Position numbers and translations under genes: made by a program
The notes under the pieces: model-generated
Databases searched by the model: none
Seen by the model: only the letters and a program-made list of their open reading frames with translations
Told to the model about the DNA's origin: nothing
Origin: Sagittula sp048553715
GTDB lineage: Bacteria; Pseudomonadota; Alphaproteobacteria; Rhodobacterales; Rhodobacteraceae
Length of the DNA stretch: 64,000 nt
Direction of reading: 5' to 3'
Assembly: GCF_048553715.1 (NCBI RefSeq)
Contig: NZ_JBLZNC010000007.1
Span: 160,518 to 224,517, forward strand
Shown here: one piece after another, positions 8,627 through 16,637 of the stretch
Layout: every line of letters begins with the position of its first letter
How positions within the stretch are numbered: the first letter of the stretch is position 1

Positions 8627-8672
8627 CCGTCACAACGGCTTCCTGGCGTGACGGCAAACCCCAATGGAGCAC
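8627..8672 (+). ncRNA. SAM/SAH riboswitch controlling metK translation
   Basis: CCGTCAC (8627-8633) pairs perfectly with GTGACGG (8648-8654). The loop carries AACGGCTTCCTGGC, followed by CCAATGGAGCA (8661-8671) whose GGAG (8666-8669) is the metK Shine-Dalgarno, eight bases before the ATG. The order of hairpin with this loop then AATGGAGCA matches the SAM/SAH (SAM-V-unrelated, Rhodobacterales) riboswitch as I remember its consensus, where TTCC of the loop forms a pseudoknot with GGA of the ribosome-binding site when SAM is bound. That class lies upstream of metK, as here. The assignment is from memory of the motif; a covariance-model search was not possible. Confidence 0.88.
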
Positions 8673-8676
8673 CCCC

Positions 8677-9855
8677 ATGTCCCGACAGAACTACGTTTTT
8701 ACCTCTGAATCCGTTTCAGAAGGTCACCCCGACAAGGTTTGCGACCGCATTTCCGATGCGGTGCTGGATGCCTTGCTGGCAGAGGACCCGCTGGCGCGCG
8801 TCGCCTGCGAAACCTTTGCGACGACAAACCGCGTGGTTATCGGCGGCGAAGTGGGCCTGACCGATCAGGCCAAATTGTCCGAATACATGGGCAAGATCGA
8901 CCAGATTGCCCGCGACTGCATCAAGGACATCGGCTACGAGCAGGACAAGTTCCACCACGCGACCTGCGAAGTCACAAACCTGCTGCACGAGCAGTCCGCG
9001 CATATCGCGCAGGGTGTGACCGGCGCACGCGGCGATGAGGGCGCAGGCGATCAGGGTATCATGTTCGGCTATGCCACCAATGAAACCGACGCGATGATGC
9101 CCGCGCCGATCCAGTTCTCCCACGCCATCCTGAAGCGTTTGGCCGAGGTGCGCAAAGACGGCACCGAACCCACGCTGCGTCCCGATGCGAAATCGCAGCT
9201 GTCGGTGCGCTATGAGGGCGGCAAACCCGTTGGCGTCACCTCCATCGTTTTGTCGACCCAGCACGAAAGCGAGAGCCAGAGCTCTGCCGATATTCGTGAC
9301 ATTGTGGAGCCCTACATCCGCGAAGTGCTGCCCGAGGGCTGGATCACCGACGAGACAGAGTGGTGGGTGAACCCCACGGGCGTCTTTGTCATCGGCGGCC
9401 CCGATGGCGACGCGGGCCTGACGGGTCGCAAGATCATCGTCGACACCTATGGTGGTGCTGCGCCGCATGGCGGCGGTGCGTTCTCCGGCAAAGACCCGAC
9501 CAAGGTGGACCGCTCGGCGGCCTATGTGTCGCGCTATCTGGCCAAGAACATTGTCGCAGCCGGCATGGCAGAACGCGCCACGGTCCAGTTGTCCTACGCG
9601 ATCGGCGTGGCGAAGCCGCTGTCGATCTACGTTGACACGCATGGCACAGGCGAGGTCGACGCCGCCGCAATCGAGCGCGCGATCCCCAAGGTGATCGATC
9701 TGACGCCGCGCGGCATTCGGACCCATCTGGATCTGAACAAGCCGATCTACGCCCGCACCGCCGCCTACGGCCACTTTGGTCGCGCGCCGGAGGCGGATGG
9801 CGGCTTTAGCTGGGAGCGCACCGATCTGGCCGAGGCGCTGAAAGGCGCGGTCTGA
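8677..9855 (+). CDS. metK: S-adenosylmethionine synthetase
   Basis: A 392-residue enzyme forming SAM from methionine and ATP. The N-terminal signature FTSESVSEGHPDKVCD, the central GAGDQGIMFGYA (ATP-binding, near 123-134) and the GGGAFSGKDPTKVDRSAAY phosphate loop (near 264-282) are all intact. ATG 8677 lies just after the riboswitch-held GGAG; the frame is open upstream to 8569 but that stretch is the leader. It is monocistronic by its terminator at 9888-9921. Its product SAM should shut off its own translation through the riboswitch. Confidence 0.97.
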   Translation: MSRQNYVFTSESVSEGHPDKVCDRISDAVLDALLAEDPLARVACETFATTNRVVIGGEVGLTDQAKLSEYMGKIDQIARDCIKDIGYEQDKFHHATCEVTNLLHEQSAHIAQGVTGARGDEGAGDQGIMFGYATNETDAMMPAPIQFSHAILKRLAEVRKDGTEPTLRPDAKSQLSVRYEGGKPVGVTSIVLSTQHESESQSSADIRDIVEPYIREVLPEGWITDETEWWVNPTGVFVIGGPDGDAGLTGRKIIVDTYGGAAPHGGGAFSGKDPTKVDRSAAYVSRYLAKNIVAAGMAERATVQLSYAIGVAKPLSIYVDTHGTGEVDAAAIERAIPKVIDLTPRGIRTHLDLNKPIYARTAAYGHFGRAPEADGGFSWERTDLAEALKGAV

Positions 9856-9887
9856 GCCTTTAGGTATTTGATCCAAGGAAAAACCAG

Positions 9888-9921
9888 GGCGCGCCGCATC
9901 ATGGCGCGCCTTTCGTTTTTT
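9888..9921 (+). terminator. Rho-independent terminator after metK
   Basis: GGCGCGCC (9888-9895) and GGCGCGCC (9903-9910) are self-complementary arms of an 8-bp perfect stem with a 7-base loop, followed by TTTCGTTTTTT (9911-9921). It lies 32 bases after the metK stop. Confidence 0.9.
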
Positions 9922-9977
9922 GCCTGTGTGCTGCGAGATATGTTGAGCCGCGCCGCGCATCGCGGTAAAGCGCGGGC

Positions 9978-10691
9978 ATGACCACGTCGAACAAACACCC
10001 CGATGCGCCATGGCGCAATTTCTATGGCCGCGTGAAGGGGAAGACCCTGAAGGCCTCGCAAGAGACATATCTGCAGGAAGATCTGGATGCGCTGTCGCCC
10101 GGCGCGGTGGATTGGGATGTAAACCCCGAGCGGGTCGATCTGGATCTGGATGAATTGTTCGGCGGCAAGCCGGTCTGGCTGGAAATCGGTTTCGGCGGGG
10201 GCGAGCATTTGGTGCATCAGGCATCGTGCTACCCGGACGTGGGCATCATCGGATGTGAGCCATTCATGAATGGCGTGGCCATGTTGCTAGGCAAGATCCG
10301 CAAGGCGGGTGTAACAAACCTCCGGGTGCATCCGGGGGATGTGCGTAACCTTTTCGATGTGCTGCCGGCGCAAAGTCTGGACAAGGCATTTTTGCTGTAC
10401 CCAGACCCTTGGCCGAAAAAACGGCATCACCGTCGGCGGTTTGTGACACAGGAACATTTGCTTCCTTTGGCGCGGGCGTTGAAGTCTGGCGCCGAATTCC
10501 GCGTCGCGACGGACATCCCCGACTATGTGCGGCAGACATTGCTTGAGGTGCCGAAGGCGGGCTTTGAATGGCTTGCCGAAGGGCCGGATGATTGGCGCAT
10601 CCCTTGGGAGGACTGGACCAGCACACGCTATGAGCAAAAAGCCTTGCGCGAAGGGCGGGTGCCGCACTATCTGACGTTCCGACGGACGTAA
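9978..10691 (+). CDS. trmB: tRNA (guanine-N7-)-methyltransferase TrmB
   Basis: A 237-residue SAM-dependent enzyme that makes m7G46 in the tRNA variable loop. The SAM-binding motif I is LEIGFGGGEHLVHQA (near 72-86), the GCEPFMNGVA strand follows, and the catalytic and tRNA-binding segment LYPDPWPKKRHHRRRFV (near 138-154) is characteristic of TrmB. The N-terminal GRVKGKTLKASQ is the usual lead-in. The 3' end overlaps the convergent small membrane-protein gene by 25 bases, so transcripts from both sides are partly antisense. Confidence 0.95.
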   Translation: MTTSNKHPDAPWRNFYGRVKGKTLKASQETYLQEDLDALSPGAVDWDVNPERVDLDLDELFGGKPVWLEIGFGGGEHLVHQASCYPDVGIIGCEPFMNGVAMLLGKIRKAGVTNLRVHPGDVRNLFDVLPAQSLDKAFLLYPDPWPKKRHHRRRFVTQEHLLPLARALKSGAEFRVATDIPDYVRQTLLEVPKAGFEWLAEGPDDWRIPWEDWTSTRYEQKALREGRVPHYLTFRRT

Positions 10692-11026
10692 GACCGGCGC
10701 TCGGGTCGGCTTCGTGGGCGTGGCAAGGGGATGATATTGTCCCGGTGTGCTTTGTGCCGTGGCCTGCGGCGTGAATGCATGCGCAGGGCCAGCGCCGCGC
10801 CGCTGATCGACAAGTAGAAGGTCTGCAACACAGCCGTGGCCAGATTGAACTGCGCTGCGAGGGACGTCAGTACGCAAGCGGCTGCGAGTGTGTTCAGGGC
10901 GTAAAATCGCGCGGTTTCCGAGGTATGAATCTGGAGCGCGAGCATGGTGTAATTCGTTATATAGGCGCATGCACCCAAGACACCGATGCCGGCGAGCACA
11001 TCGGTTGGAAACGGGATGTCGAACAT
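10667..11026 (-). CDS. Small membrane protein, CBU_0592-like
   Basis: A 119-residue protein with about three hydrophobic helices (roughly 8-30, 41-60 and 62-82) and a strongly basic, Arg/Pro-rich tail of about 35 residues (RRRPRHKAHRDN onwards). The middle segment FYALNTLAAACVLTSL followed by FNLATAVLQTFY resembles the CBU_0592-like membrane domain (YLLNLLGALLLL...F..A.VLQ). Function of that family is unknown. The gene converges on trmB with a 25-base overlap and is divergent from aroA across a 212-base spacer. Confidence 0.6.
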   Translation of the reverse strand: MFDIPFPTDVLAGIGVLGACAYITNYTMLALQIHTSETARFYALNTLAAACVLTSLAAQFNLATAVLQTFYLSISGAALALRMHSRRRPRHKAHRDNIIPLPRPRSRPERRSYVRRNVR

Positions 11027-11238
11027 GACGATCTCCGAGCTTTGAAATGGTTTGACCCGATGAACGGCGGAAAAATTGCCGAGGGCGCGCGATCTGTAAT
11101 GCCCCTTGGTTTGCCACCGCTGTACGAACGGCTCAAGTCAGGTATTCCGTAGCCCATCGCGCCCGCGCCGTGCAGTTGCGGTGGACGCGCGGTGATGTGC
11201 GCGCTATCAGGCAGCGACGTTTTGACAGGAGTGCCCCG

Positions 11239-12582
11239 ATGTCCGCCCATGGTGACCCGATTCCGATGACTGCCCACCGCTCCGGTCCGCTGACTGGTGA
11301 GGCGCACGTGCCCGGCGATAAGTCGATTTCGCACCGGTCCTTGATCCTTGGCGCGATGACTGTGGGCGAGACCAAAGTGACCGGCCTGTTGGAGGGTCAG
11401 GATGTTCTGGACACAGCCAAGGCGATGCAGGCCTTTGGCGCGCAGATCGAAAAGCGTGACGACACATGGCATGTGCATGGCGTGGGGGTTGGCGGCTTTC
11501 TGGAGCCGGAAAATGTCATCGACTGCGGGAACTCCGGCACGGGTGTGCGCCTGATCATGGGGGCCATGGCGACCTCTGCGATCACTGCGACATTTACGGG
11601 CGATGCGTCACTGAACAAACGTCCCATGGCGCGGGTCACAGATCCTTTGGCGCTGTTTGGGGCAAAGGCCTATGGCCGCACTGGGGGGCGTTTGCCGATG
11701 ACCATCGTGGGGGCACGTGACCCGATGCCGGTGCGCTACACCACCCCTGTGCCGTCGGCACAGGTGAAATCCGCCGTACTGCTGGCGGGGCTGAACGCGC
11801 CGGGCGAGACCGTCGTGATTGAGCGCGAGGCAACCCGCGACCATTCCGAACGGATGCTCGCGGGCTTCGGTGCCAATATCCGGACAGAGGACAGCCCCGA
11901 AGGACGTGTTATCACGCTGCAGGGCCGCCCCGAGTTCAAACCGCAAACCATTGTCGTGCCGCGTGATCCGTCATCAGCGGCTTTCCCGGTCTGCGCGGCT
12001 TTGATCACCGAAGGATCGGATGTTCTGGTCCCCAATATCGGACTAAACCCGACCCGCGCGGGGCTGTTCTTCACGCTGCAGGACATGGGGGCCGATCTGG
12101 TTTTCGAAAACATGCGCGAAGAAGGCGGCGAGCCTGTGGCCGATCTGCGCGCGCGGTTCTCGCCCGACCTCAAAGGGATCGAAGTGCCCGCAGAGCGTGC
12201 CGCCTCGATGATTGACGAATACCCCATCCTGTCGGTTGTTGCGGCCTTTGGCGAGGGCAAGACCCATATGCCGGGCGTCAAGGAATTGCGCGTCAAGGAA
12301 TCGGACCGGATCGACGCCATGGCGCGGGGCCTGCGTGGTGCAGGTTTGCTGGTTGACGAGGGCGAGGACTGGTGGACAGTGCACGGCTTGGGTCATGGCA
12401 ATGTGCCCGGCGGCTTCACCGCACAGACGTTTCTGGATCACCGCATTGCCATGTCCTTCCTGATCCTTGGCATGGCCTCGACCAAGCCGATGTCCGTGGA
12501 TGATGGCCAACCGATTGCCACGTCCTTCCCGATATTCGAATCGCTCATGGGCGCGTTGGGCGCGCGGATCGAACGGACGTGA
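11239..12582 (+). CDS. aroA: 3-phosphoshikimate 1-carboxyvinyltransferase (EPSP synthase), class II-like
   Basis: A 447-residue shikimate-pathway enzyme joining PEP to shikimate-3-phosphate. PGDKSISHRSLILGAM (25-40), DCGNSGTGVRLIMG (95-108), the phosphate-binding RDHSERMLAGFGANI and late KESDRIDAMARGLR are the expected substrate loops. Overall sequence and residue spacing resemble the class II (Agrobacterium CP4-like) group. Residue 100 is glycine, whereas CP4 has alanine there, so the known glyphosate-tolerance determinant appears absent. ATG 11239 follows CAGGAGTG; the frame is open upstream to 11170. The stop overlaps the next gene's GTG by four bases. Confidence 0.96.
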   Translation: MSAHGDPIPMTAHRSGPLTGEAHVPGDKSISHRSLILGAMTVGETKVTGLLEGQDVLDTAKAMQAFGAQIEKRDDTWHVHGVGVGGFLEPENVIDCGNSGTGVRLIMGAMATSAITATFTGDASLNKRPMARVTDPLALFGAKAYGRTGGRLPMTIVGARDPMPVRYTTPVPSAQVKSAVLLAGLNAPGETVVIEREATRDHSERMLAGFGANIRTEDSPEGRVITLQGRPEFKPQTIVVPRDPSSAAFPVCAALITEGSDVLVPNIGLNPTRAGLFFTLQDMGADLVFENMREEGGEPVADLRARFSPDLKGIEVPAERAASMIDEYPILSVVAAFGEGKTHMPGVKELRVKESDRIDAMARGLRGAGLLVDEGEDWWTVHGLGHGNVPGGFTAQTFLDHRIAMSFLILGMASTKPMSVDDGQPIATSFPIFESLMGALGARIERT

Positions 12583-13088
12583 ACCCGCGCCGCGATCCTG
12601 TCCGGTGGATTGCCGGTTTAGGTGCGGCGTGCGTGTTTGCGGTGATGGCGGGGCTTATGTTGTGGCGGATCGAACCGCTGGCCGGGTTTCTGCCACAGGC
12701 CAGCTGGCACTACACGACGGCCGATCTTGCGCGCTTTGCCTCTGCCTTGCACGACAGCGGGCAAGGCGCGTTTTACCGCAATGTGCTGCGTCTGGATCTG
12801 GTGTTCATGGCGCTTTGGGCCGTTTGGGTCATGCGGGCCTTTGGTGACAGACCAAGGCTGGGCCTTGCGATTGCCGCCTTGCCGCTGGGCTGTGATCTGG
12901 CCGAGAACATCATTCTGGAACAGCAACTCGCTTGGGCCTTGGGGCGCAGCGTCCCGACCGACTGGACAGCCTATGCGCCATTGTTTGATCGCGACACCGC
13001 CGTGCCCTTCACGCGCGCCAAAACGCTTCTGTTTTCTGCCGTGACCCTGTGGCTGCTTGCGCGGGATTTTCGCCGAAGGACAGGCTGA
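12579..13088 (+). CDS. Integral membrane protein of unknown function
   Basis: A 169-residue protein starting at GTG 12579, overlapping the aroA stop by four bases and so translationally coupled to it. Four hydrophobic helices are visible near residues 9-32, 68-86, 90-110 and 145-160. The conserved-looking loop LPLGCDLAENIILEQQLA between helices 3 and 4 carries acidic and amide residues inside or next to the membrane. I do not recognise the family. Its position between aroA and cmk is the only context, and its link to aromatic or nucleotide biosynthesis may be just operon convenience. Confidence 0.75.
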   Translation: MNPRRDPVRWIAGLGAACVFAVMAGLMLWRIEPLAGFLPQASWHYTTADLARFASALHDSGQGAFYRNVLRLDLVFMALWAVWVMRAFGDRPRLGLAIAALPLGCDLAENIILEQQLAWALGRSVPTDWTAYAPLFDRDTAVPFTRAKTLLFSAVTLWLLARDFRRRTG

Positions 13089-13145
13089 CACTTTTCCTGC
13101 GCGCAAAGCGTTGATAAGCATCAGCCCCGAGCACGGAGAACCGCC

Positions 13146-13760
13146 ATGAGCTTTGCAGTTGCGATCGATGGACCCGCCGCCAGCGGCAAAGGGACAATTT
13201 CACGCGCGGTCGCGGAACATTTCGACTTTCTGCATCTGGACACGGGCCTGCTCTACCGCGCGGTCGGTCGCCAGATGCTCGACGGTACGCCGGCAATTGA
13301 CGCGGCAAGGTCCCTGCGCCCGGAGTGGCTGGATGATCCCGCTTTGCGCACGGCCGACGTAGCGCAGGCGGCGTCCAAAGCCGCTGCAATTCCCGACGTG
13401 CGGGCGGCCTTGGTTGATTTCCAGCGCGCCTTCGCCCGCCGTGATGGCGGCGCGGTTCTGGACGGGCGCGACATTGGCACGGTGATTTGCCCCGATGCAG
13501 AGGCGAAGCTATTTGTCATCGCGGCGCCAGAAGTACGGGCCCGCCGCCGCTGCGCCGAGCTGCGCAGCAAAGGGTTCGACGTAGACGAAGAGCAGGTGCT
13601 CGAAGATCTGCGCATCCGCGATGAACGCGATATGAACCGGCCCGACGCGCCGCTACGCCCGGCGGAGGACGCTGTCATGCTTGACACGACGGATATGTCT
13701 ATCGCGGACGCCGTGGCGCGCGCAATCGCTTTGATCAACGATCTGCGCGCCCGCACCTGA
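13146..13760 (+). CDS. cmk: Cytidylate kinase
   Basis: A 204-residue (d)CMP kinase. The P-loop DGPAASGKGTISRAV is at 8-22, followed by LHLDTGLLYRAVG (the CMP-binding segment), GRDIGTVICPDAEAKLFV (near 116-133) and the lid RDERDMNRPDAPLRPAEDA. ATG 13146 follows GCACGGAGAACCGCC. aroA-(membrane protein)-cmk is a common alphaproteobacterial arrangement, usually followed by rpsA, which is not the case here: an amide operon follows instead. Confidence 0.95.
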   Translation: MSFAVAIDGPAASGKGTISRAVAEHFDFLHLDTGLLYRAVGRQMLDGTPAIDAARSLRPEWLDDPALRTADVAQAASKAAAIPDVRAALVDFQRAFARRDGGAVLDGRDIGTVICPDAEAKLFVIAAPEVRARRRCAELRSKGFDVDEEQVLEDLRIRDERDMNRPDAPLRPAEDAVMLDTTDMSIADAVARAIALINDLRART

Positions 13761-13857
13761 CGCCCACATCAAGCCACAGCTTTTGCTTTTTCTTGGTTCA
13801 AATACCTAATGTGCAAGGGGCATATCACGCGATCACTGCCATGATACGTTCCGGATC

Positions 13858-13873
13858 TGGCGATTTAACAGCA
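13858..13873 (+). promoter_or_regulatory. Possible sigma-54 (-24/-12) promoter of the amide operon
   Basis: TGG (13858-13860) and GCA (13871-13873) place GG and GC exactly ten bases apart, the invariant geometry of sigma-54 promoters. TGGC matches the -24 element, but the -12 element reads ACAGCA rather than TTGCA. Nitrogen-source operons are often sigma-54 dependent. No NtrC site was identified. Confidence 0.3.
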
Positions 13874-13983
13874 AGTCCTGCCTAAAATCTGAACAAATTT
13901 TACGTGCCGCCCGCATTCATTGTCATAAATCTTTGACAGATCGCGCGAGGCCGTACACGATCAACCCAACATATTCGGCATTC

Positions 13984-14040
13984 ACGCCCCGTGTCTCGAC
14001 CTGTCCTTAGCGGACGGGCCCGGACGCGGGGCGTTTTCGT
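13984..14040 (+). terminator. Nested terminator/attenuator hairpin before the AmiC-like gene
   Basis: ACGCCCCGTGTC (13984-13995) pairs with GACGCGGGGCGT (14023-14034), twelve pairs with one G-T. Inside, CCTGTCC (14000-14006) pairs with GGACGGG (14012-14018). The stem is followed by TTTTCGTTTCT. It ends only about 20 bases before the GTG start and is therefore more likely an attenuator in the operon leader than the cmk terminator, although it could serve as both. Confidence 0.7.
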
Positions 14041-14054
14041 TTCTGGAGCATTGC

Positions 14055-15155
14055 GTGACCCGCCTTATCGACCTCGGCCTGCTGTTTTCCACCACCGGAC
14101 CCTACCAGCTGATGGGGCAGGCCAGCCTTGCCGGTGCGATGAAGGCGATCTCGCAGGTGAACGCCGACAACAGTCTGGCGATCCGGTTCAATCCGGTGGC
14201 CCGTGATCCGGGTGGCGATGTCGATGCCTATGCCCCCATGTGCGAGGATATCCTGCGCTCCAGCACCGCGCGCCACGTGATCGGATGCACCACCTCATGG
14301 AGCCGCAAGGAAGTCATTCCCAGCCTCGAACGCATGGGCGGCGTGCTGTGGTATCCCACCCCTTACGAGGGGTTCGAGGCATCAGATCGCGTGGTCTATG
14401 CCCATTCCTGCCCCAACCAGCATCTGCTCCCGCTGCTGGACTACTGTTTTTCCACATTCGGCAAGCGGCTCTACCTCACCGGATCGAATTACATCTGGGG
14501 CTGGGAGATGAACCGCATCGCGCGCGAGATCAGCGGGCGCAACGGGGCAGAGGTGTTGGGCGAACGCTATTTGCCCATCGGCTCTACCGATATCGCCCGC
14601 ATCGTGGACGAGATCACCGTGCTGAAGCCCGATTTTGTCCTCAACCAACTGATCGGCCCGTCGCAATATGCGATGCTGGATGCCATCGCCGCGCTGCGGG
14701 CCAATGATGCCCATTTCACAGAGGGCCGCTGCCCCGTTTTGTCGTGCAACATGACAGAGGCAGAGCTGCCGATGTTGGGTGCGTCGGCCGAGGGTGTGAT
14801 TGCCGCGGGCCCGTGGTTCAAGGACCAGTCCCCCGCACTGCCCGGCAATGAGGGGCGCGAGGATTTCGGGTCCTCCTTCGAGGCGGCGGCCCATGCGTCG
14901 GTGATGATGTTGGCGCGGCTTTTGTCACTTGCCCCCGGGGCGGATGATCTGTCCTTGCCCGATCTGCTCGCCCTGCCGGGGGCCGAGGCGGTGGGCATCA
15001 GCCCGCGCACCCACCATGTGTCGTTGCCCGTCTCCATTGCGCGGGTCGAAGGGGGCGCGTTCCGTCCCCTGCGGGTCACAGGCCCGATTGAGGGCGACCC
15101 CTATCTGACGGCAGCGCGTCAATCCGGCCAGCCGGTCTTGCGGGTGGTGACATGA
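14055..15155 (+). CDS. AmiC-like amide/urea-binding sensor protein
   Basis: A 366-residue type I periplasmic-binding-protein fold of the AmiC/FmdD/UrtA group (LGLLFSTTGPYQLMGQASLAG at the start, WYPTPYEGFEASDRVVY and TGSNYIWGWEMNRIAR further in). It has no signal peptide, so like Pseudomonas AmiC it should stay in the cytoplasm as a ligand sensor rather than feed a transporter. The next gene encodes an ANTAR regulator with a four-base ATGA overlap, copying the AmiC-AmiR pairing in which AmiC without ligand sequesters AmiR. Start GTG 14055 follows GGAG at 14045-14048. Ligand is predicted to be a short amide from the amidase downstream. Confidence 0.85.
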   Translation: MTRLIDLGLLFSTTGPYQLMGQASLAGAMKAISQVNADNSLAIRFNPVARDPGGDVDAYAPMCEDILRSSTARHVIGCTTSWSRKEVIPSLERMGGVLWYPTPYEGFEASDRVVYAHSCPNQHLLPLLDYCFSTFGKRLYLTGSNYIWGWEMNRIAREISGRNGAEVLGERYLPIGSTDIARIVDEITVLKPDFVLNQLIGPSQYAMLDAIAALRANDAHFTEGRCPVLSCNMTEAELPMLGASAEGVIAAGPWFKDQSPALPGNEGREDFGSSFEAAAHASVMMLARLLSLAPGADDLSLPDLLALPGAEAVGISPRTHHVSLPVSIARVEGGAFRPLRVTGPIEGDPYLTAARQSGQPVLRVVT

Positions 15156-15754
15156 GACGCAGGCTGTCCATTCCCGAACTGGGCGGGGCGCGCGCGGTGA
15201 TCCTGCACCGTCCCCATGCCACGGTTGCCGCGCTCACACGCCAGTTGCATGCGGTTGGTCTGCAGGTCGACTGCTGCTGGCCGGATCTTCCGGCATCGGT
15301 GCATGGGGCGGATTTTCTGTTTCTCGATGTCGACACGGCCTATGACGACCAGTTCCCGTGGACTGCCGGAGAGGCCCCGCTGCCCACCATCGCCCTGATC
15401 GGGTCCGAGGCACCGGGCCGTATCGAATGGCTGATGAACTTCGGCGCCGATGCGCAGATCCTGAAACCTGTGGGGGACAATGGCGTCTATTCGGCGCTGC
15501 TGATCGCGCGTGCGACCTTTGACGCGCGGATCGGGCAGGCGGGCGAGATCGACAGCCTGCGCCGCCGCCTTGGGCAGCGCCAGACCGTTGTGCAGGCGGT
15601 CACGCTGCTGGCTGCACGCGGCAAGACCGAAGACGAGGCCTATGAACAGCTGCGCGCCATGGCGATGGCCTGGCGCATCAGCTTCGAGGAAGCCGCCGCC
15701 CGCATCGTTGCCAAACCGGATGCCTCTGCCACAAAGGAGCGCGACAATGGTTGA
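15152..15754 (+). CDS. AmiR/NasT-type ANTAR-domain antitermination regulator
   Basis: A 200-residue protein with an N-terminal pseudo-receiver domain (about 10-125; lacks an obvious phosphoacceptor Asp context) then a coiled helix (RIGQAGEIDSLRRRLGQRQ) and a C-terminal ANTAR domain (about 140-195, VVQAVTLLAARGKTEDEAYE then LRAMAMAWRISFEEAAARI). ANTAR domains bind tandem RNA stem-loops and prevent formation of a terminator. The partner should be the AmiC-like protein encoded just upstream. The likely RNA target is the leader with the hairpin at 13984-14040. The stop overlaps the following permease gene by eight bases. Confidence 0.85.
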   Translation: MRRRLSIPELGGARAVILHRPHATVAALTRQLHAVGLQVDCCWPDLPASVHGADFLFLDVDTAYDDQFPWTAGEAPLPTIALIGSEAPGRIEWLMNFGADAQILKPVGDNGVYSALLIARATFDARIGQAGEIDSLRRRLGQRQTVVQAVTLLAARGKTEDEAYEQLRAMAMAWRISFEEAAARIVAKPDASATKERDNG

Positions 15755-16637
15755 TGTCAGCCACGGGCCACAGCCAGTCTCGGCCCCCTCGGGCGTGCTG
15801 CGCCGCCTGCTGCGTCGCAAGCTCGCGCTGTTCGGCTTGGCCATCATTGCGATAGTGGTGGGCGGGGCCGTCTTTGCGCCATGGATCGCGCCCTTTGCCC
15901 CTGATGAGCAACTGTTCGAGGGGCTGACCCTGTTCGGCGAGCCGCTGGCCCCCAATGCGACCTTCTGGATGGGCACCGATCTGCTGGGCCGCGATCTGTT
16001 TTCCCGCATGCTCTATGGCGCGCGGACCTCGCTGATCATTGGCGTGGTGGCCAATGGGGTCGCGCTGGTCATCGGCACGCTTGTGGGCGTGCTGGCGGGG
16101 TTCCTGCGCGGCTGGTTCGGGGCCGTGCTGATGCGGTTCACCGATCTGATGATGGCCTTTCCGGCGCTGTTGCTGGCGATCTGTCTCGCGGCGATCTTTC
16201 AGCCGTCGCTTTGGATCGTCGCCATGGTGATTGCGCTGGTGAACTGGGTCCAGACCGCGCGCGTGGTCTACACCGAAACCACATCTCTGGCGGAGCGGGA
16301 ATTCATCGCCGCCGAGCGGACGCTGGGTGCCTCGCGCGGGCGCATCCTGTTTCGGCATATCCTGCCGCATCTGGTGCCGACGCTGATCGTCTGGGGCACG
16401 CTGGGGATTTCGGTGACCGTGCTGCTAGAGGCAACGCTGTCTTTCCTTGGTGTGGGGGTTCAGCCGCCAACGCCAAGCTGGGGCAACATCATCTTCGAGA
16501 ACCAGACCTACTTTCAGGCCGCGCCTTGGCTGGTCTTTATCCCGGGGGCTGCGATCTTGTTGCTGGCGCTGGCATTTAATCTGGTCGGCGACGCGCTGCG
16601 CGACGTTCTGGACCCGACCCAAAGGGGGAACGACTGA
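15747..16637 (+). CDS. Dipeptide/oligopeptide-type ABC transporter permease (DppC/OppC-like)
   Basis: A 296-residue inner-membrane permease with a cytoplasmic start, one helix near 30-55 and five more in the BPD_transp_1 domain. GTDLLGRDLFSRMLYGARTS and the EAA loop AERTLGASRGRILFRHILPH are typical of OppC/DppC. ATG 15747 follows AAAGGAGCG at 15734-15742; longer open frame upstream lies inside the ANTAR gene. It pairs with the OppB-like gene that starts on the last base of its stop codon. Confidence 0.9.
   Translation: MVDVSHGPQPVSAPSGVLRRLLRRKLALFGLAIIAIVVGGAVFAPWIAPFAPDEQLFEGLTLFGEPLAPNATFWMGTDLLGRDLFSRMLYGARTSLIIGVVANGVALVIGTLVGVLAGFLRGWFGAVLMRFTDLMMAFPALLLAICLAAIFQPSLWIVAMVIALVNWVQTARVVYTETTSLAEREFIAAERTLGASRGRILFRHILPHLVPTLIVWGTLGISVTVLLEATLSFLGVGVQPPTPSWGNIIFENQTYFQAAPWLVFIPGAAILLLALAFNLVGDALRDVLDPTQRGND

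Larger units (their letters stand above)
13761..14054 (+). other. Leader region of the amide operon (no gene)
   Basis: About 294 bases without a supported reading frame between cmk and the AmiC-like gene, markedly richer in A and T than its flanks. It holds a sigma-54-like box (13858-13873), an inverted repeat TAAAAT-N8-ATTTTA (13883-13902), a TTGACA hexamer (13933-13938) that itself forms a small dyad with TGTCA (13921-13925), and a nested terminator-like hairpin (13984-14040). Two small stem-loops at 13809-13825 and 13832-13845 lie side by side, the general layout of an ANTAR RNA target, but only the first has a loop starting A with G at position four. Confidence 0.6.
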
